The notes below the pieces were generated by a model. The model did no database searches, was not told the origin of the DNA, and saw only the letters and a program-made list of their open reading frames with translations. Made by a program: the position numbers and the translations under genes. Below are positions 27,609 to 36,534 of a DNA stretch of 64,000 nt, piece by piece. Source of the stretch: Alloprevotella tannerae ATCC 51259 (GTDB lineage Bacteria > Bacteroidota > Bacteroidia > Bacteroidales > Bacteroidaceae); contig NZ_GG700643.1 of assembly GCF_000159995.1 (NCBI RefSeq), forward strand, positions 648,338-712,337, given 5' to 3'. Positions within the stretch are counted from its first letter, which is position 1. Each line of letters opens with the position of its first letter.

Positions 27609-28028
27609 AAGACGGGGTTTGTGTGGGATAGGATGTGTGTGTATGTACGTTTGAAAGTTCGGCGAGTGATAGCAGAAAAAGCAAGCATTTGGAAAGGCTA
27701 AAAACAAAAAGAAATAGGCCTCATAGCCTCAAAAAAAAAGAACCTTAATGGGGTTAAAGTAGGAGAAAAGATACAGGTAAGAAGATGGTCGGATAAGAAA
27801 TTGGTTCATAGTCGAGTAAAAGAAAAAGAGCGATCGATCGGAGAAGGTGGGAAGCATTAGAAAATGGGCCTTGTAGCCTCAAAAGATCAATTAAAATGAG
27901 GAGATAGGCGAACGGAGAGGGAAGGAAAATGGGACTTGTCCGACAAAAAGAGGCATTGCAATGGAGAGGTTAGGGGTGACGATGGCGCTAAGTAGCAAGG
28001 AGTGTGGGCAATCTACACGGGTGAGAAC
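27609..28028. other. Non-coding purine-rich stretch after composite locus 1
   Basis: About 420 bases with no credible gene. It includes two similar short hairpins, GGCCTCATAGCC near 27705 and GGCCTTGTAGCC near 27865, each followed by TCAAAA, embedded in A/G-rich sequence. Their meaning is unknown. Confidence 0.4.
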
Positions 28029-28059
28029 AAAAATAGGACTTTCTCGAATGAAAGTCCTA
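28029..28059 (-). terminator. Terminator of the polyprenyl synthase gene
   Basis: On the leftward strand a 10-bp stem (TAGGACTTTC / GAAAGTCCTA, loop of six at 28044-28049) is followed by a TTTTTG tract. It lies ~50 bases beyond the stop codon at 28109. Confidence 0.7.
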
Positions 28060-28108
28060 CACTTAAATTTTTCAACAAGGTCCGAGCGGTTGAAAGCCCA
28101 ATGGTTGT

Positions 28109-29089
28109 TTATAATTTGCGATCAATCGTATACTCCAAATAAGCAGCTAATGAACGCCTTACGGCTTCGTCTGGGAAGGCATTGAGCACTTGGGCGGCTT
28201 CTTTCCGAAGCTCCTCCATGCGCTGATGAGCATAGTCGATTCCGCCTGAACCTTTCGTGAAATCAACCAAACTTTTAATCTCTTCAGGCGTTGCCGTAGA
28301 ATCTTTAACGTGCGCTACCCACGTTTGCACGTCGGTGCGGTTTGTATGGTTAAGCGCATAGATGGCCGGCAGGGTAAGTTTGCCCTCCATCAAGTCGTTG
28401 CCGGTAGGTTTACCAATGGTTTCGTCGTCGTAATAATCAAAAATATCGTCGCGTATCTGGAAGCAAAGTCCTATGATCTCGCCGAACGTGGCCGCCTGCT
28501 CTACCGTAGCCGGCGCGCAGTCGGCACTGATCGCTCCCAAGCGGGTACAAGCCGCAAAAAGGGCAGCCGTCTTGTGACGAATGACGTCGAAATACGCCTC
28601 TTCCGTGGCTACAGATTGGCGAATGTTGGCCAGTTGCTTCACCTCGCCTTCGGCTAATGTGCCGCCCAAACGCGCTACGATTTCTACGATACGCAGGTCG
28701 TCAGTGAGATAAGCTTGATGCAAGGATTTGGAAAGGAGATAATCGCCTACGAGCACGGCTACCTTATTGCCAAACAAGGCATTGACGCTGGCTTGTCCGC
28801 GTCGCTCGCCGCTGTCGTCGACTACATCGTCGTGGATCAAACTGGCCGTATGCAGGAGTTCGAGCGTGACGGCCGAGCGCAAGGTTTTCTCGCTAATGGG
28901 CGCGAAAGCCTTGGCCGCGAGGAGTACTAAGATGGGGCGCATCATCTTGCCGTTGCGCCGACGCATATGGCTGAGCGCCTGACCCAAAAAATCATCCTCG
29001 TGGGTAAGGGATTCGGCAAAAAGACGGGCGTACTCGTTAAGTTCTGCCTCGATGGGGCGACGTATTTCAGCAAGTTTGTCCACTTTCAT
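28109..29089 (-). CDS. ispB: Polyprenyl (octaprenyl-type) diphosphate synthase
   Basis: Trans-prenyltransferase that extends farnesyl diphosphate with isopentenyl diphosphate, most likely for the menaquinone side chain. 326 residues from ATG 29089 (MKVDKLAEIRRPIEAELNEY); the frame extends upstream but across the promoter. Both aspartate-rich motifs are present: LIHDDVVDDSGERRG (first, DDxxD) and CFQIRDDIFDYYDD (second). The region before the first motif (NGKMMRPILVLLAAKAF) carries the conserved K-x-x-R-P. Chain length cannot be read with certainty, so the symbol is by family resemblance. It is divergent from polA, with which it shares a 107-base promoter region. Confidence 0.85.
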   Translation of the reverse strand: MKVDKLAEIRRPIEAELNEYARLFAESLTHEDDFLGQALSHMRRRNGKMMRPILVLLAAKAFAPISEKTLRSAVTLELLHTASLIHDDVVDDSGERRGQASVNALFGNKVAVLVGDYLLSKSLHQAYLTDDLRIVEIVARLGGTLAEGEVKQLANIRQSVATEEAYFDVIRHKTAALFAACTRLGAISADCAPATVEQAATFGEIIGLCFQIRDDIFDYYDDETIGKPTGNDLMEGKLTLPAIYALNHTNRTDVQTWVAHVKDSTATPEEIKSLVDFTKGSGGIDYAHQRMEELRKEAAQVLNAFPDEAVRRSLAAYLEYTIDRKL

Positions 29090-29105
29090 TCGCTGGTTTA
29101 GGTGA

Positions 29106-29113
29106 CAAAAGTA
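29106..29113 (-). promoter_or_regulatory. Probable -7 box of the polyprenyl synthase promoter
   Basis: Leftward strand TACTTTTG matches TAnnTTTG, 16 bases before the chosen ATG (29089), which would leave an almost leaderless message. Supports 29089 as the start. Confidence 0.55.
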
Positions 29114-29196
29114 CGAATAAAAAGCCAACAGACGGATTCTTTTCCGTAAATTTACCGATAATTTGACCACGAAACTGCCCTGCGCAGCACTGAATC

Positions 29197-31962
29197 ATGA
29201 AGAGACTTTTCTTATTGGACGCTTATGCGCTCATTTATCGGGCTTATTATGCCCTCATACGTAGTCCGCGTATCAACTCGAAAGGAGAAAATACGTCGGC
29301 CATCTATGGTTTTGTAAATACACTGGAGGATATTCGACGCAAAGAGGCGCCCGATATGCTCGCCATCGCATTTGACCCTTCAGGACCGACATTTCGCCAC
29401 GAGGCTTACCCTGATTATAAGGCGCAGCGGGAAGCGACGCCGGAGGATATTAAGCGCTCCGTGCCCATCATTAAAGACATTATCCGCGCGTACAACATTC
29501 CCATTATCGAGGTGAAGGGTTTCGAAGCTGACGACGTGATCGGAACGGTGGCTAAACGGGCTGCGGCAGAGGGCATTGAGGTTAGAATGGTCACGCCGGA
29601 CAAAGATTATGCGCAATTGGTAGGACCGAACGTGCTGATGCAGCGACCGGGTCACGGCAATGCGCCTTGGGAGATTTTGGGTGTGGAAGAGGTTTGCCAA
29701 AAATATGGGCTGACGGATCCGAAACAGGTCATCGACTACTTGGCTTTGATGGGTGATGCGGCCGATAACATACCGGGGTGTCCGGGCGTGGGACCTAAAA
29801 CGGCCACTACTTTGATTCAGCGCTTCGGAAGTATAGAAAACTTGCTCGAACATACGGACGAATTGAAAGGGGCGCAACGGCAAAAGGTGGAAGACAACGT
29901 GGACAAAATTCGTTTCTCGAAATTCTTGACGACAATCAAGACGGACGTGCCGCTCGACGTAAATTGGGAAACGTGGAAATTGACAGAGCCGGACTTCGAC
30001 CAACTGCAACCGATTTTTGAAGCGCTCGAATTTCGCACGTTTTTGAGCCGCTGGCAGAAAAGTCAAAATTTGCAAAAAAATCAAGCCATCCAAGGCGATC
30101 TCTTTGCGATGCTTGCGGACGAAGATGCGGGCGACGCAAAAGAATCCAGTATTTCGACCTTAGAAAACACGGAGCACGAATATCATCTGCTTGATAACGA
30201 GGATGAAATACGAGATTTTTGTGCACAATTATTGACATTTGAAAAAGTTGCGTTAGATACGGAAACGACAGATAAGGAGGCGATCAAGGCAAAATTGGTT
30301 GGTATGAGTTTTTCTACGGCTCCGGGGCGCGCATGGTACATTCCGGTTTCACGTGAAACGGATACGGTCAAAGCGCGCTTGGAACTCCTTCGCCCATTTT
30401 GGGAAAAGGCGGACGTTTTGATTGTTGGGCAGAATCTGAAATACGATCTCACGGTGCTGGCTTCTTATGGTGTGAAACCTAAGGGCCGACTTTTCGACAC
30501 GATGTTGTCCCATTATGTTGTGCAACCGGAACTGGCGCACAACATGGACTACTTGGCGAGCGTCTATCTCAACTATCGTCCGATTCCGATCGAACAGTTG
30601 ATCGGGCCGAAGGGACGTGGGCAACGCAATATGGGAGATTTGGACCCGAAAGACGTATTTGAGTATGCCTGCGAAGACGCTGACGTCACGCTGCGGCTGA
30701 TGGCGCCGCTCGAAAAGGCGATGCGCGAGAACGGGGTCGAACAAATCTTCTATGATATTGAGATGCCTTTGATGCCGGTCTTGGCGCGGATGGAGCGCAA
30801 CGGCGTTTGCCTCGACACCAATGCCCTGCAAGAGATCAGCAGCGAGTTTACGGCGCGTATGGTCAAGCTGGAAGCGGAAATATATCAGTTGGCGGGCCAC
30901 CCGTTTATGATTACCTCGCCGAAACAAGTGGGCGAGGTGCTTTTCGGCGAACTTAAAATCGACGAGAAGGCGAAAAAGACGAAGAGCGGCCAATACTCGA
31001 CCTCGGAAGAAGTGCTCGTGCGCCTCTCTCACAAGCATGAAATTGTCGGGAAGATACTGGCGCATCGCGGACTCAAGAAGCTGTTGAGCACGTATGTGGA
31101 AGCCTTGCCCAAACTTGTGAATCCGCAGACGGGACACTTGCACACGACGTTTAATCAAGCGGTTACGTCGACGGGGCGCTTATCTTCGAGCAACCCGAAC
31201 TTGCAAAATATTCCGGTGCGTGGGGAAGACGGACGCGAGATTCGGAAAGCGTTTATTCCGGAAGCGGGCGACGTATTTTTCAGTGCGGACTACTCGCAGA
31301 TAGAGTTGAGAATAATGGCCCATCTCAGTAAAGACCCGCACTTAATCGAGGCTTTCAAAAAGGGGGAGGACATTCACGCCGCCACGGCCGCACGCATTTT
31401 CAAGAAGGACTTGTCGGAGGTGAGCCGCGACGAGCGCCGGAAGGCGAAAACCGCGAACTTCGGCATCATTTACGGGATCTCGGCCTTCGGGCTCGCAGAG
31501 CGGATGGATGTAAGTCGGACGGAGGCGCGCGAACTCATAGATAATTATTTCTCTACCTACCCTAAAGTAAAGGAATATATGGATAGCAGCATCGAAAAAG
31601 CGCGTCGGCGCGGCTATATCGAAACTGCCTTTGGCCGGCGTCAATATTTGGCCGACATCAATTCGCACAACGCCGTCGTGCGTGGCTATGCGGAGCGCGT
31701 AGCTGTGAATGCGCCTATCCAAGGGACGGCGGCCGACATTATCAAGCTGGCTATGATTCGCATAGATCAAAGGTTGCGCGCAGAGGGGTTGAAAACCAAG
31801 ATGATCCTGCAAGTACACGACGAATTAAACTTCAGCATTCCGCCCGCAGAATTGGAATGCGCGAAAGCCATCATCGTTTCTGAAATGGAAAGCGCTTATC
31901 AAATGAGCGTCCCCTTAGAAGCCGACTGCGGCACGGGCAAGAACTGGCTCGAGGCGCACTGA
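29197..31962 (+). CDS. polA: DNA polymerase I
   Basis: Repair and Okazaki-fragment polymerase. 921 residues with all three domains: an N-terminal 5' nuclease (FLLDAYALIYRAYYAL, EADDVIGTVA, GDAADNIPGCPGVGPKTA), a central 3'-5' exonuclease and a C-terminal family A polymerase. The exonuclease keeps the acidic pair in VALDTETTD (about residues 351-359), so proofreading is probably active. Polymerase motifs: A in FSADYSQIELRIMAHLS (about 693), B/O-helix in RRKAKTANFGIIYGISAFG, and C in QVHDELNF (about 872). A parS-type palindrome is embedded in the coding sequence near codon 384. A terminator hairpin shared with the convergent fprA follows. Confidence 0.96.
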   Translation: MKRLFLLDAYALIYRAYYALIRSPRINSKGENTSAIYGFVNTLEDIRRKEAPDMLAIAFDPSGPTFRHEAYPDYKAQREATPEDIKRSVPIIKDIIRAYNIPIIEVKGFEADDVIGTVAKRAAAEGIEVRMVTPDKDYAQLVGPNVLMQRPGHGNAPWEILGVEEVCQKYGLTDPKQVIDYLALMGDAADNIPGCPGVGPKTATTLIQRFGSIENLLEHTDELKGAQRQKVEDNVDKIRFSKFLTTIKTDVPLDVNWETWKLTEPDFDQLQPIFEALEFRTFLSRWQKSQNLQKNQAIQGDLFAMLADEDAGDAKESSISTLENTEHEYHLLDNEDEIRDFCAQLLTFEKVALDTETTDKEAIKAKLVGMSFSTAPGRAWYIPVSRETDTVKARLELLRPFWEKADVLIVGQNLKYDLTVLASYGVKPKGRLFDTMLSHYVVQPELAHNMDYLASVYLNYRPIPIEQLIGPKGRGQRNMGDLDPKDVFEYACEDADVTLRLMAPLEKAMRENGVEQIFYDIEMPLMPVLARMERNGVCLDTNALQEISSEFTARMVKLEAEIYQLAGHPFMITSPKQVGEVLFGELKIDEKAKKTKSGQYSTSEEVLVRLSHKHEIVGKILAHRGLKKLLSTYVEALPKLVNPQTGHLHTTFNQAVTSTGRLSSSNPNLQNIPVRGEDGREIRKAFIPEAGDVFFSADYSQIELRIMAHLSKDPHLIEAFKKGEDIHAATAARIFKKDLSEVSRDERRKAKTANFGIIYGISAFGLAERMDVSRTEARELIDNYFSTYPKVKEYMDSSIEKARRRGYIETAFGRRQYLADINSHNAVVRGYAERVAVNAPIQGTAADIIKLAMIRIDQRLRAEGLKTKMILQVHDELNFSIPPAELECAKAIIVSEMESAYQMSVPLEADCGTGKNWLEAH
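30345..30360. promoter_or_regulatory. Second parS-like palindrome, inside polA
   Basis: GGTTTCACGTGAAACG contains the same perfect 14-bp palindrome as the site at 21650-21663; the two outermost bases differ from consensus. It encodes V-S-R-E-T in polA. ParB sites inside coding genes are common. Confidence 0.7.
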
Positions 31963-32005
31963 TTTTACGCGCCCTACCCTACGCGCTGCATCAACAATAG
32001 ATAGA

Positions 32006-32040
32006 AATCGCACACTGAAAATTAACGTCAGTGTGCGATT
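32006..32040. terminator. Bidirectional terminator between polA and fprA
   Basis: Perfect 12-bp stem AATCGCACACTG / CAGTGTGCGATT with an 11-base loop, in the gap between convergent genes. The flanks are AT-rich rather than a clean T tract. Confidence 0.65.
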
Positions 32041-32102
32041 CCATTATTATGAAAAAACACTACTCAACTTATGAAAACTCATAAGTAAGAACAGTCCAAT
32101 TA

Positions 32103-33290
32103 TTACGCGGGATTCTTCACCGCCTCTCCGAGTTGGCGGCCCAATTCACGCGCTTTTTCGAGCACTTCAGCCTTAGCGCCTTGTTTCCATTCAAGGCCTG
32201 TGCCCACTTCCTCCATTTTCATGGTCTCATTGTAAGCGCGCAGGATCTTTACAGCTTGTCCTGCCCACGAGAAACCGCCAAAAATAGCCAACTTGTGGTG
32301 ACTTACTTCGCGTTCGGCCAAATGTTTTACAAACTCATCCACACAAGAAAAGAGTCCGGTGTTGTACGTAGGTCCGCCAATCGCCACGCCGCGATATCTA
32401 AACACATCGCGCAAGACGCCGGACGGCTGCGAAACGCTCAAGTTGTGAACAATAATATTGCGGATACCGGCTTCAGCCACGCCCTCTGCGATAGCCTCCG
32501 CCACGAGTTGCGTATTGCCATACATCGACCCATAGCAGATCACTACACCCTCGCTCGTTTCGCCCGCACTCAAGCGGTGATACGTCTCGATGATGCGCGG
32601 AATATTCTCCGTCCAAACCGGGCCGTGCGTCGAGCAGATCATATTCATCTCCAACCCGCCCAATTTCTTCAACGCCGCCTGTACGGGTTTCGCGTATTTG
32701 CCAAGAATCGCCGCGTAATAGCGCTCCATCTCCGGAATATAGCGTTCGATGTCCATCGTCGTATCGAGCACGTGGCCGTTCAAAGCGCCGAAACAGCCGA
32801 ACGCATCGCCCGAGAAGAGCACCTTTTGCTCCACGCAGTACGTCACCATCGTCTCCGGCCAATGCAGCATCGGGACGAGATGGAAGCGCAGCGTCGTGTT
32901 GCCAAGCGAAAGTTCTGAGCCCTCTTTAACCTCTACATCATCTTCTGTGGTCAATCCATAGAAGCCACCAATCATATCAAACGTCTTCTTGTTGCCCACA
33001 AGCTTCACTTCAGGGTAGTATTTGCGGATATAAGCTATACTACTGGAGTGATCAGGCTCCATATGGTTCACGACGAGGTAATCTATGGGCCGCTCGCCCA
33101 AGATTTCGCGAATTTTATCCAAGAAAATTGGGAAGAAATCAGCCTCTACCGTGTCGATAAGCGCCACTTTTTCGTCAACAACAAGGTAAGAGTTGTAAGA
33201 GACGCCGTGAGGCAAGAGCCAGAGTCCTTCAAAACGATGCTTCACGCGGTCGTTTACACCGACGTAATGGATATTGTTTGTTAGTTTCAT
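32103..33290 (-). CDS. fprA: A-type flavoprotein (FprA family; oxygen or NO reductase)
   Basis: A 395-residue flavo-diiron protein that reduces O2 to water and/or NO to N2O, protecting anaerobes in the cytosol. The N-terminal metallo-beta-lactamase domain has the diiron ligands: HMEPDHSSS (H-x-E-x-D-H, near residue 77), His in LHWPETM, Asp in FSGDAFG, and His in CSTHGPVW. The C-terminal flavodoxin domain starts around residue 250 with the FMN phosphate loop CYGSMYGNTQLVAEAIAEGV. No fused rubredoxin, so an external electron donor is needed and none is encoded nearby. A -7 box (TATCTTTG) sits 24 bases upstream. Which gas it reduces cannot be decided from sequence. Confidence 0.92.
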   Translation of the reverse strand: MKLTNNIHYVGVNDRVKHRFEGLWLLPHGVSYNSYLVVDEKVALIDTVEADFFPIFLDKIREILGERPIDYLVVNHMEPDHSSSIAYIRKYYPEVKLVGNKKTFDMIGGFYGLTTEDDVEVKEGSELSLGNTTLRFHLVPMLHWPETMVTYCVEQKVLFSGDAFGCFGALNGHVLDTTMDIERYIPEMERYYAAILGKYAKPVQAALKKLGGLEMNMICSTHGPVWTENIPRIIETYHRLSAGETSEGVVICYGSMYGNTQLVAEAIAEGVAEAGIRNIIVHNLSVSQPSGVLRDVFRYRGVAIGGPTYNTGLFSCVDEFVKHLAEREVSHHKLAIFGGFSWAGQAVKILRAYNETMKMEEVGTGLEWKQGAKAEVLEKARELGRQLGEAVKNPA

Positions 33291-33313
33291 ATTATTATAC
33301 GATTGTCATTGCG

Positions 33314-33321
33314 CAAAGATA
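33314..33321 (-). promoter_or_regulatory. Probable fprA promoter -7 box
   Basis: Leftward strand TATCTTTG, a perfect TAnnTTTG match, 24 bases before the fprA ATG. Upstream a TTTTTGAC stretch could supply the -33 element, but the spacing is short. Confidence 0.55.
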
Positions 33322-33933
33322 AGTCAAAAACACACAACATGCACGGATTCAGCGAGGCAAAATCTCGCCAAATGCAAAAAAACGCGCAAACCGACAAGCC
33401 GCTGCCGCCTGCCGGTTTGTATTTTCAGTTATCGCCCCCTTAACCCCGCCGGCGTTCAGCGCAGCATCGAGCATCCAAGGCGCTTTTCACCGATCCGGCT
33501 CCGCCTTCAAGTCCCCCATCTGCCGCCGCTGCACTTCGTTTGCTCCCACCAAACGATCGTATGCTGCCGCCAAACCATAGTTTGCTCCCACCAAACGATG
33601 GTTTGCTGCCGGCAAACAACAAAAAGGCTTGATGACGGTAAGCGAAAGCGGGGCGGCAGCGCGCCCGATACAGTCTGTCGCGCAGCCAACTTTACGCTAC
33701 TTTTCCGCAAGGCCATCAAAGGCACAAAGCGGCGAGAACTTAACGCAAGGCAAAGGAGCGAGAAGCATCCTAAAGGGCACGATAAGACAAATGGTTTTTA
33801 TACTTTATGCTGCTCTAACGCAATATTTTAAGGCCAAGACGGGGCCACCTCGAAAAATTGTAAGACCTTTGCAAAAACGGGCCGACGAAAGATCGCGCCG
33901 GCCACTTCTTTGTATCCTCAAAAATCAACAACG
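33322..33933. other. Intergenic region between fprA and the propeller lipoprotein
   Basis: About 610 bases, GC-rich, with frames open by composition only. It carries the 21-bp palindrome array at 33537-33620. I see no convincing promoter for the lipoprotein gene. Confidence 0.45.
33537..33620. repeat. 21-bp tandem palindrome array, locus B
   Basis: Four 21-base steps with palindromes CAAACGATCGTATG, CAAACCATAGTTTG and CAAACGATGGTTTG (units at 33547, 33568, 33589) and half units at both edges, linked by GCTCCCAC or GCTGCCGG. The arms CAAAC/GTTTG are nearly constant while the central four bases vary. Confidence 0.75.
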
Positions 33934-35028
33934 ATGAAACGAATCAGACCATTTCGCCTCGCCGTGTGCCTCCTGATGGGCGCCGGCGCCATCCTGAGCA
34001 GTTGTACGAGCGACGAGCCCACCCCCCTACCCAAGCCAAACTTGCCGGGGCGGCAGGGCGTTGTCATCATCAACCAAGGCAATGCTTACACGAACCTTCC
34101 GGGAAGTTTGGATTACGTAGATTTTCAGCACGACACCAAACAGCAGGGCGTCTTTGCGCAAGCCAACGGCGGCAATAGCTTGGGCATGTCGCCGCAAAAC
34201 GGCATTGCCTATGGCTCAAATATATACCTCGCCGTCTATGGCGACAACCTTGTGCGCGTGATTGACCGCACGACGTTTCGCCAGAAAGCCACGATCAGCA
34301 TCAGTCAGCCCGAAGCCGTCTACGCCGGCGCCGGAAGCGTTTACGTGGCCGACAATACGGGCTACGTAACGCGCTTTGATACGCTCTCATGGAGCAAGCA
34401 GGCTTCCGTAGCGGTAGGGCCGAATCCGGCAGCTTTGGCGGGGGCTAACGGCTTACTATATGTGAGCATTTCCGACGGATATAATTCGTCGGGGGGCTAT
34501 GCCAACGGCTTCCGCGTGGTGCGTTTAGATCCGCGGACCTTGCAGAAGCGCGACGAAATCAAGGTGGGTATGAATCCCGGCGAACTCTGCGCCGACGCCA
34601 ATGGGACGGTCTACGTCGTCTGTCGAGGCGACTATGGCGCAACGCCGTCGCGCATCTGGTGGATTAGGAGTGACGGCGCCGCACGCGACTACTGCGATGG
34701 CACACACATAGCCACACACGGCTACGACCTTGTCGTTGTCAACTCCGTGACCGACTGGACGACGTATCAGACAAAGATCAATTCGGCGCTGTACCACAAC
34801 CGAATGATGATCTCCGCTCAGCCGGCGCGCAAAGATTATTTTTCGGCTTATCCGGGAAGCGTGACGCGGGTGCAAATCAATCCGGCTTCGGGTGAAATCT
34901 TTATGTGTGGCGATACAAGTGCGACGGGCTATACGCAAAACGGCTACGTCTTTCGCTATGATTGGATCGGCCGCGTGAAGGAGCAGATCAATACGGGCAT
35001 TCATCCGTTCGGCCTCATTTTTATTTGA
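33934..35028 (+). CDS. YncE-like beta-propeller lipoprotein
   Basis: A 364-residue predicted lipoprotein. ATG 33934 gives MKRIRPFRLAVCLLMGAGAI then LSSC, a signal peptidase II lipobox with Cys at residue 22; an upstream in-frame start lacks this. The mature part has repeated blade-like segments (VRVIDRTTFRQKATI, EAVYAGAGSVYVADN, GYVTRFDTLSWSKQASVAVG, PAALAGANGLLYVS, VVRLDPRTLQKRDEIKVG), typical of YncE/surface-layer seven-bladed propellers (DUF5074-like in Bacteroides). Such proteins often accompany TonB-dependent transport systems, but here it stands alone. The ligand is unknown. It starts MKRIRP without a Shine-Dalgarno, as usual for the phylum. Confidence 0.75.
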   Translation: MKRIRPFRLAVCLLMGAGAILSSCTSDEPTPLPKPNLPGRQGVVIINQGNAYTNLPGSLDYVDFQHDTKQQGVFAQANGGNSLGMSPQNGIAYGSNIYLAVYGDNLVRVIDRTTFRQKATISISQPEAVYAGAGSVYVADNTGYVTRFDTLSWSKQASVAVGPNPAALAGANGLLYVSISDGYNSSGGYANGFRVVRLDPRTLQKRDEIKVGMNPGELCADANGTVYVVCRGDYGATPSRIWWIRSDGAARDYCDGTHIATHGYDLVVVNSVTDWTTYQTKINSALYHNRMMISAQPARKDYFSAYPGSVTRVQINPASGEIFMCGDTSATGYTQNGYVFRYDWIGRVKEQINTGIHPFGLIFI

Positions 35029-35411
35029 GCATCGGCCGACAAACGGCAGCCTTTTCCGCCTCTTTTTTCAATGCGCATCAAGCCCATTCGGCAGGCGGGT
35101 GCACGAGATGGAGACGCTCGCCACACCGCACAAACGCTTCTCCCCCATCGCCGGCTTTGACGATTGGCATGTTCAGTCCTGATCCGCGCGAAGTCATAAG
35201 AAAGCGGAAATAGAGACGCGCAAATGGGCGCATCTCCCGAAAAAAGCGTAAATTTGCCCTACATCAGGCGGCGGCCGCGCTTCCTTCGCAAGGCAGCGTG
35301 GGGCGTCGGCCACCATTATTATAAGCATATTCTCCCCCAACCCATCTTTCCGGACCGCCCACGCGGCCTGACGCCGGCGCGGGGAAACTTCAAAGATAAG
35401 AGATAAGATTC
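35029..35411. other. Intergenic region upstream of ychF
   Basis: 383 bases, GC-rich, without a credible gene. A TAAATTTG sequence at 35249-35256 matches the -7 consensus but is ~155 bases from ychF. Just before ychF lies an A-rich stretch (AAAGATAAGAGATAAGATTC). Confidence 0.4.
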
Positions 35412-36515
35412 ATGAGTTTACAATGCGGCATCGTAGGCCTGCCCAATGTGGGCAAATCCACACTATTCAATTGTTTGAGCAACGCTAAGGCGCAGTCGGC
35501 AAATTTTCCCTTTTGCACGATCGAACCAAATGTAGGCGTCATCACCGTCCCCGACGAGCGTCTGAATCGCTTGGCCGAACTTGTTCACCCGGGGCGCATC
35601 GTGCCGACCACGGTTGAGATCGTCGACATCGCCGGTTTGGTGAAAGGCGCCTCGAAAGGTGAAGGATTGGGCAATCAATTCTTAGGCAATATTCGCGAGA
35701 CGGATGCCATTATTCACGTCCTGCGCTGCTTTGACGACGATAACGTAGTTCACGTAGACGGTAGTGTGGACCCGATTCGCGATAAAACGATTATCGACAC
35801 CGAACTCCAACTCAAAGACTTGGAAAGCATTGAGAGCCGACTGCCGAAGGTGGAGAAAATTGCGCAAATGGGCAATAATAAGGACGCCAAGGTAGAGTAT
35901 GAAGTGCTGAAGGCGTATAAAGAAGCGCTGGATCAAGGCAAGAGTGCGCGCACGGTGAGTTTTGAGACCAAGGAAGCGCAAAAAGCGGCCCACGATCTCT
36001 TCCTGCTGACGGCAAAACCCGTGCTTTATGTCTGCAATGTCGATGAGGCGAGTGCGGCAACGGGCAATGCTTACGTAGAACAGGTGCGCGAGGCGGTGAA
36101 AGACGAAGGGGCAGAGATCTTAGTCGTAGCTGCGCAAACGGAAGCCGACATCGCCGAACTGGAAACCTACGAGGAGCGCCGCGAATTTCTGAACGACGTG
36201 GGACTGGATGAGAGCGGCGTCAACCGTCTTATAAAGGCGGCTTACAAGATGTTGCAACTCGAAACGTTTATCACGGCCGGCGAAATGGAAGTGAAGGCCT
36301 GGACGTACCGCAAAGGCTGGAAAGCGCCGCAATGTGCGGGCGTGATCCACACCGACTTTGAGCGCGGCTTTATTCGTGCAGAAGTTATCAAGTATGATGA
36401 CTATCTGAAATACGGCAGTGAAACCGCCGTGAGAGAAGCCGGCTTGCTCCACATCGAGGGCAAAGAATACGTCGTGCAAGATGGCGACATTATGCACTTC
36501 CGCTTCAACGTTTAA
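35412..36515 (+). CDS. ychF: Ribosome-associated ATPase YchF (OLA1 family)
   Basis: A 367-residue Obg-like P-loop ATPase that binds ribosomes and is linked to redox stress; exact role unsettled. G1 loop GIVGLPNVGKSTLFN (residues 6-20), N-F-P-F-C-T-I-E-P-N switch I segment, D-I-A-G-L-V-K-G switch II, and YVCNVDEAS in place of N-K-x-D, the change that makes this family prefer ATP. A coiled-coil arm spans residues ~130-185 and a C-terminal TGS domain (ECAGVIH-type segment QCAGVIHTDFERGFIRAEV, then DGDIMHFRFNV). lgt starts 11 bases after its stop, so they are probably one transcript. Confidence 0.95.
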   Translation: MSLQCGIVGLPNVGKSTLFNCLSNAKAQSANFPFCTIEPNVGVITVPDERLNRLAELVHPGRIVPTTVEIVDIAGLVKGASKGEGLGNQFLGNIRETDAIIHVLRCFDDDNVVHVDGSVDPIRDKTIIDTELQLKDLESIESRLPKVEKIAQMGNNKDAKVEYEVLKAYKEALDQGKSARTVSFETKEAQKAAHDLFLLTAKPVLYVCNVDEASAATGNAYVEQVREAVKDEGAEILVVAAQTEADIAELETYEERREFLNDVGLDESGVNRLIKAAYKMLQLETFITAGEMEVKAWTYRKGWKAPQCAGVIHTDFERGFIRAEVIKYDDYLKYGSETAVREAGLLHIEGKEYVVQDGDIMHFRFNV

Positions 36516-36520
36516 ACGCA

Positions 36521-36534
36521 CAAACTATGGTTTG
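36521..36534. repeat. Palindrome CAAACTATGGTTTG spanning the lgt start codon
   Basis: Identical to the unit at 18986-18999 of palindrome locus A. The ATG of lgt (36527) lies in the four-base centre, so the CAAAC/GTTTG arms could fold over the start codon. It is a single copy without the 21-bp array context, so relatedness is uncertain. Confidence 0.45.

Noticed and set aside
30349-31158. 269-codon leftward frame opposite polA
   Set aside because: Shadow frame within polA with no recognisable domain.
32133-32918. 261-codon rightward frame opposite fprA
   Set aside because: Shadow of fprA caused by codon composition; fprA carries all family motifs.
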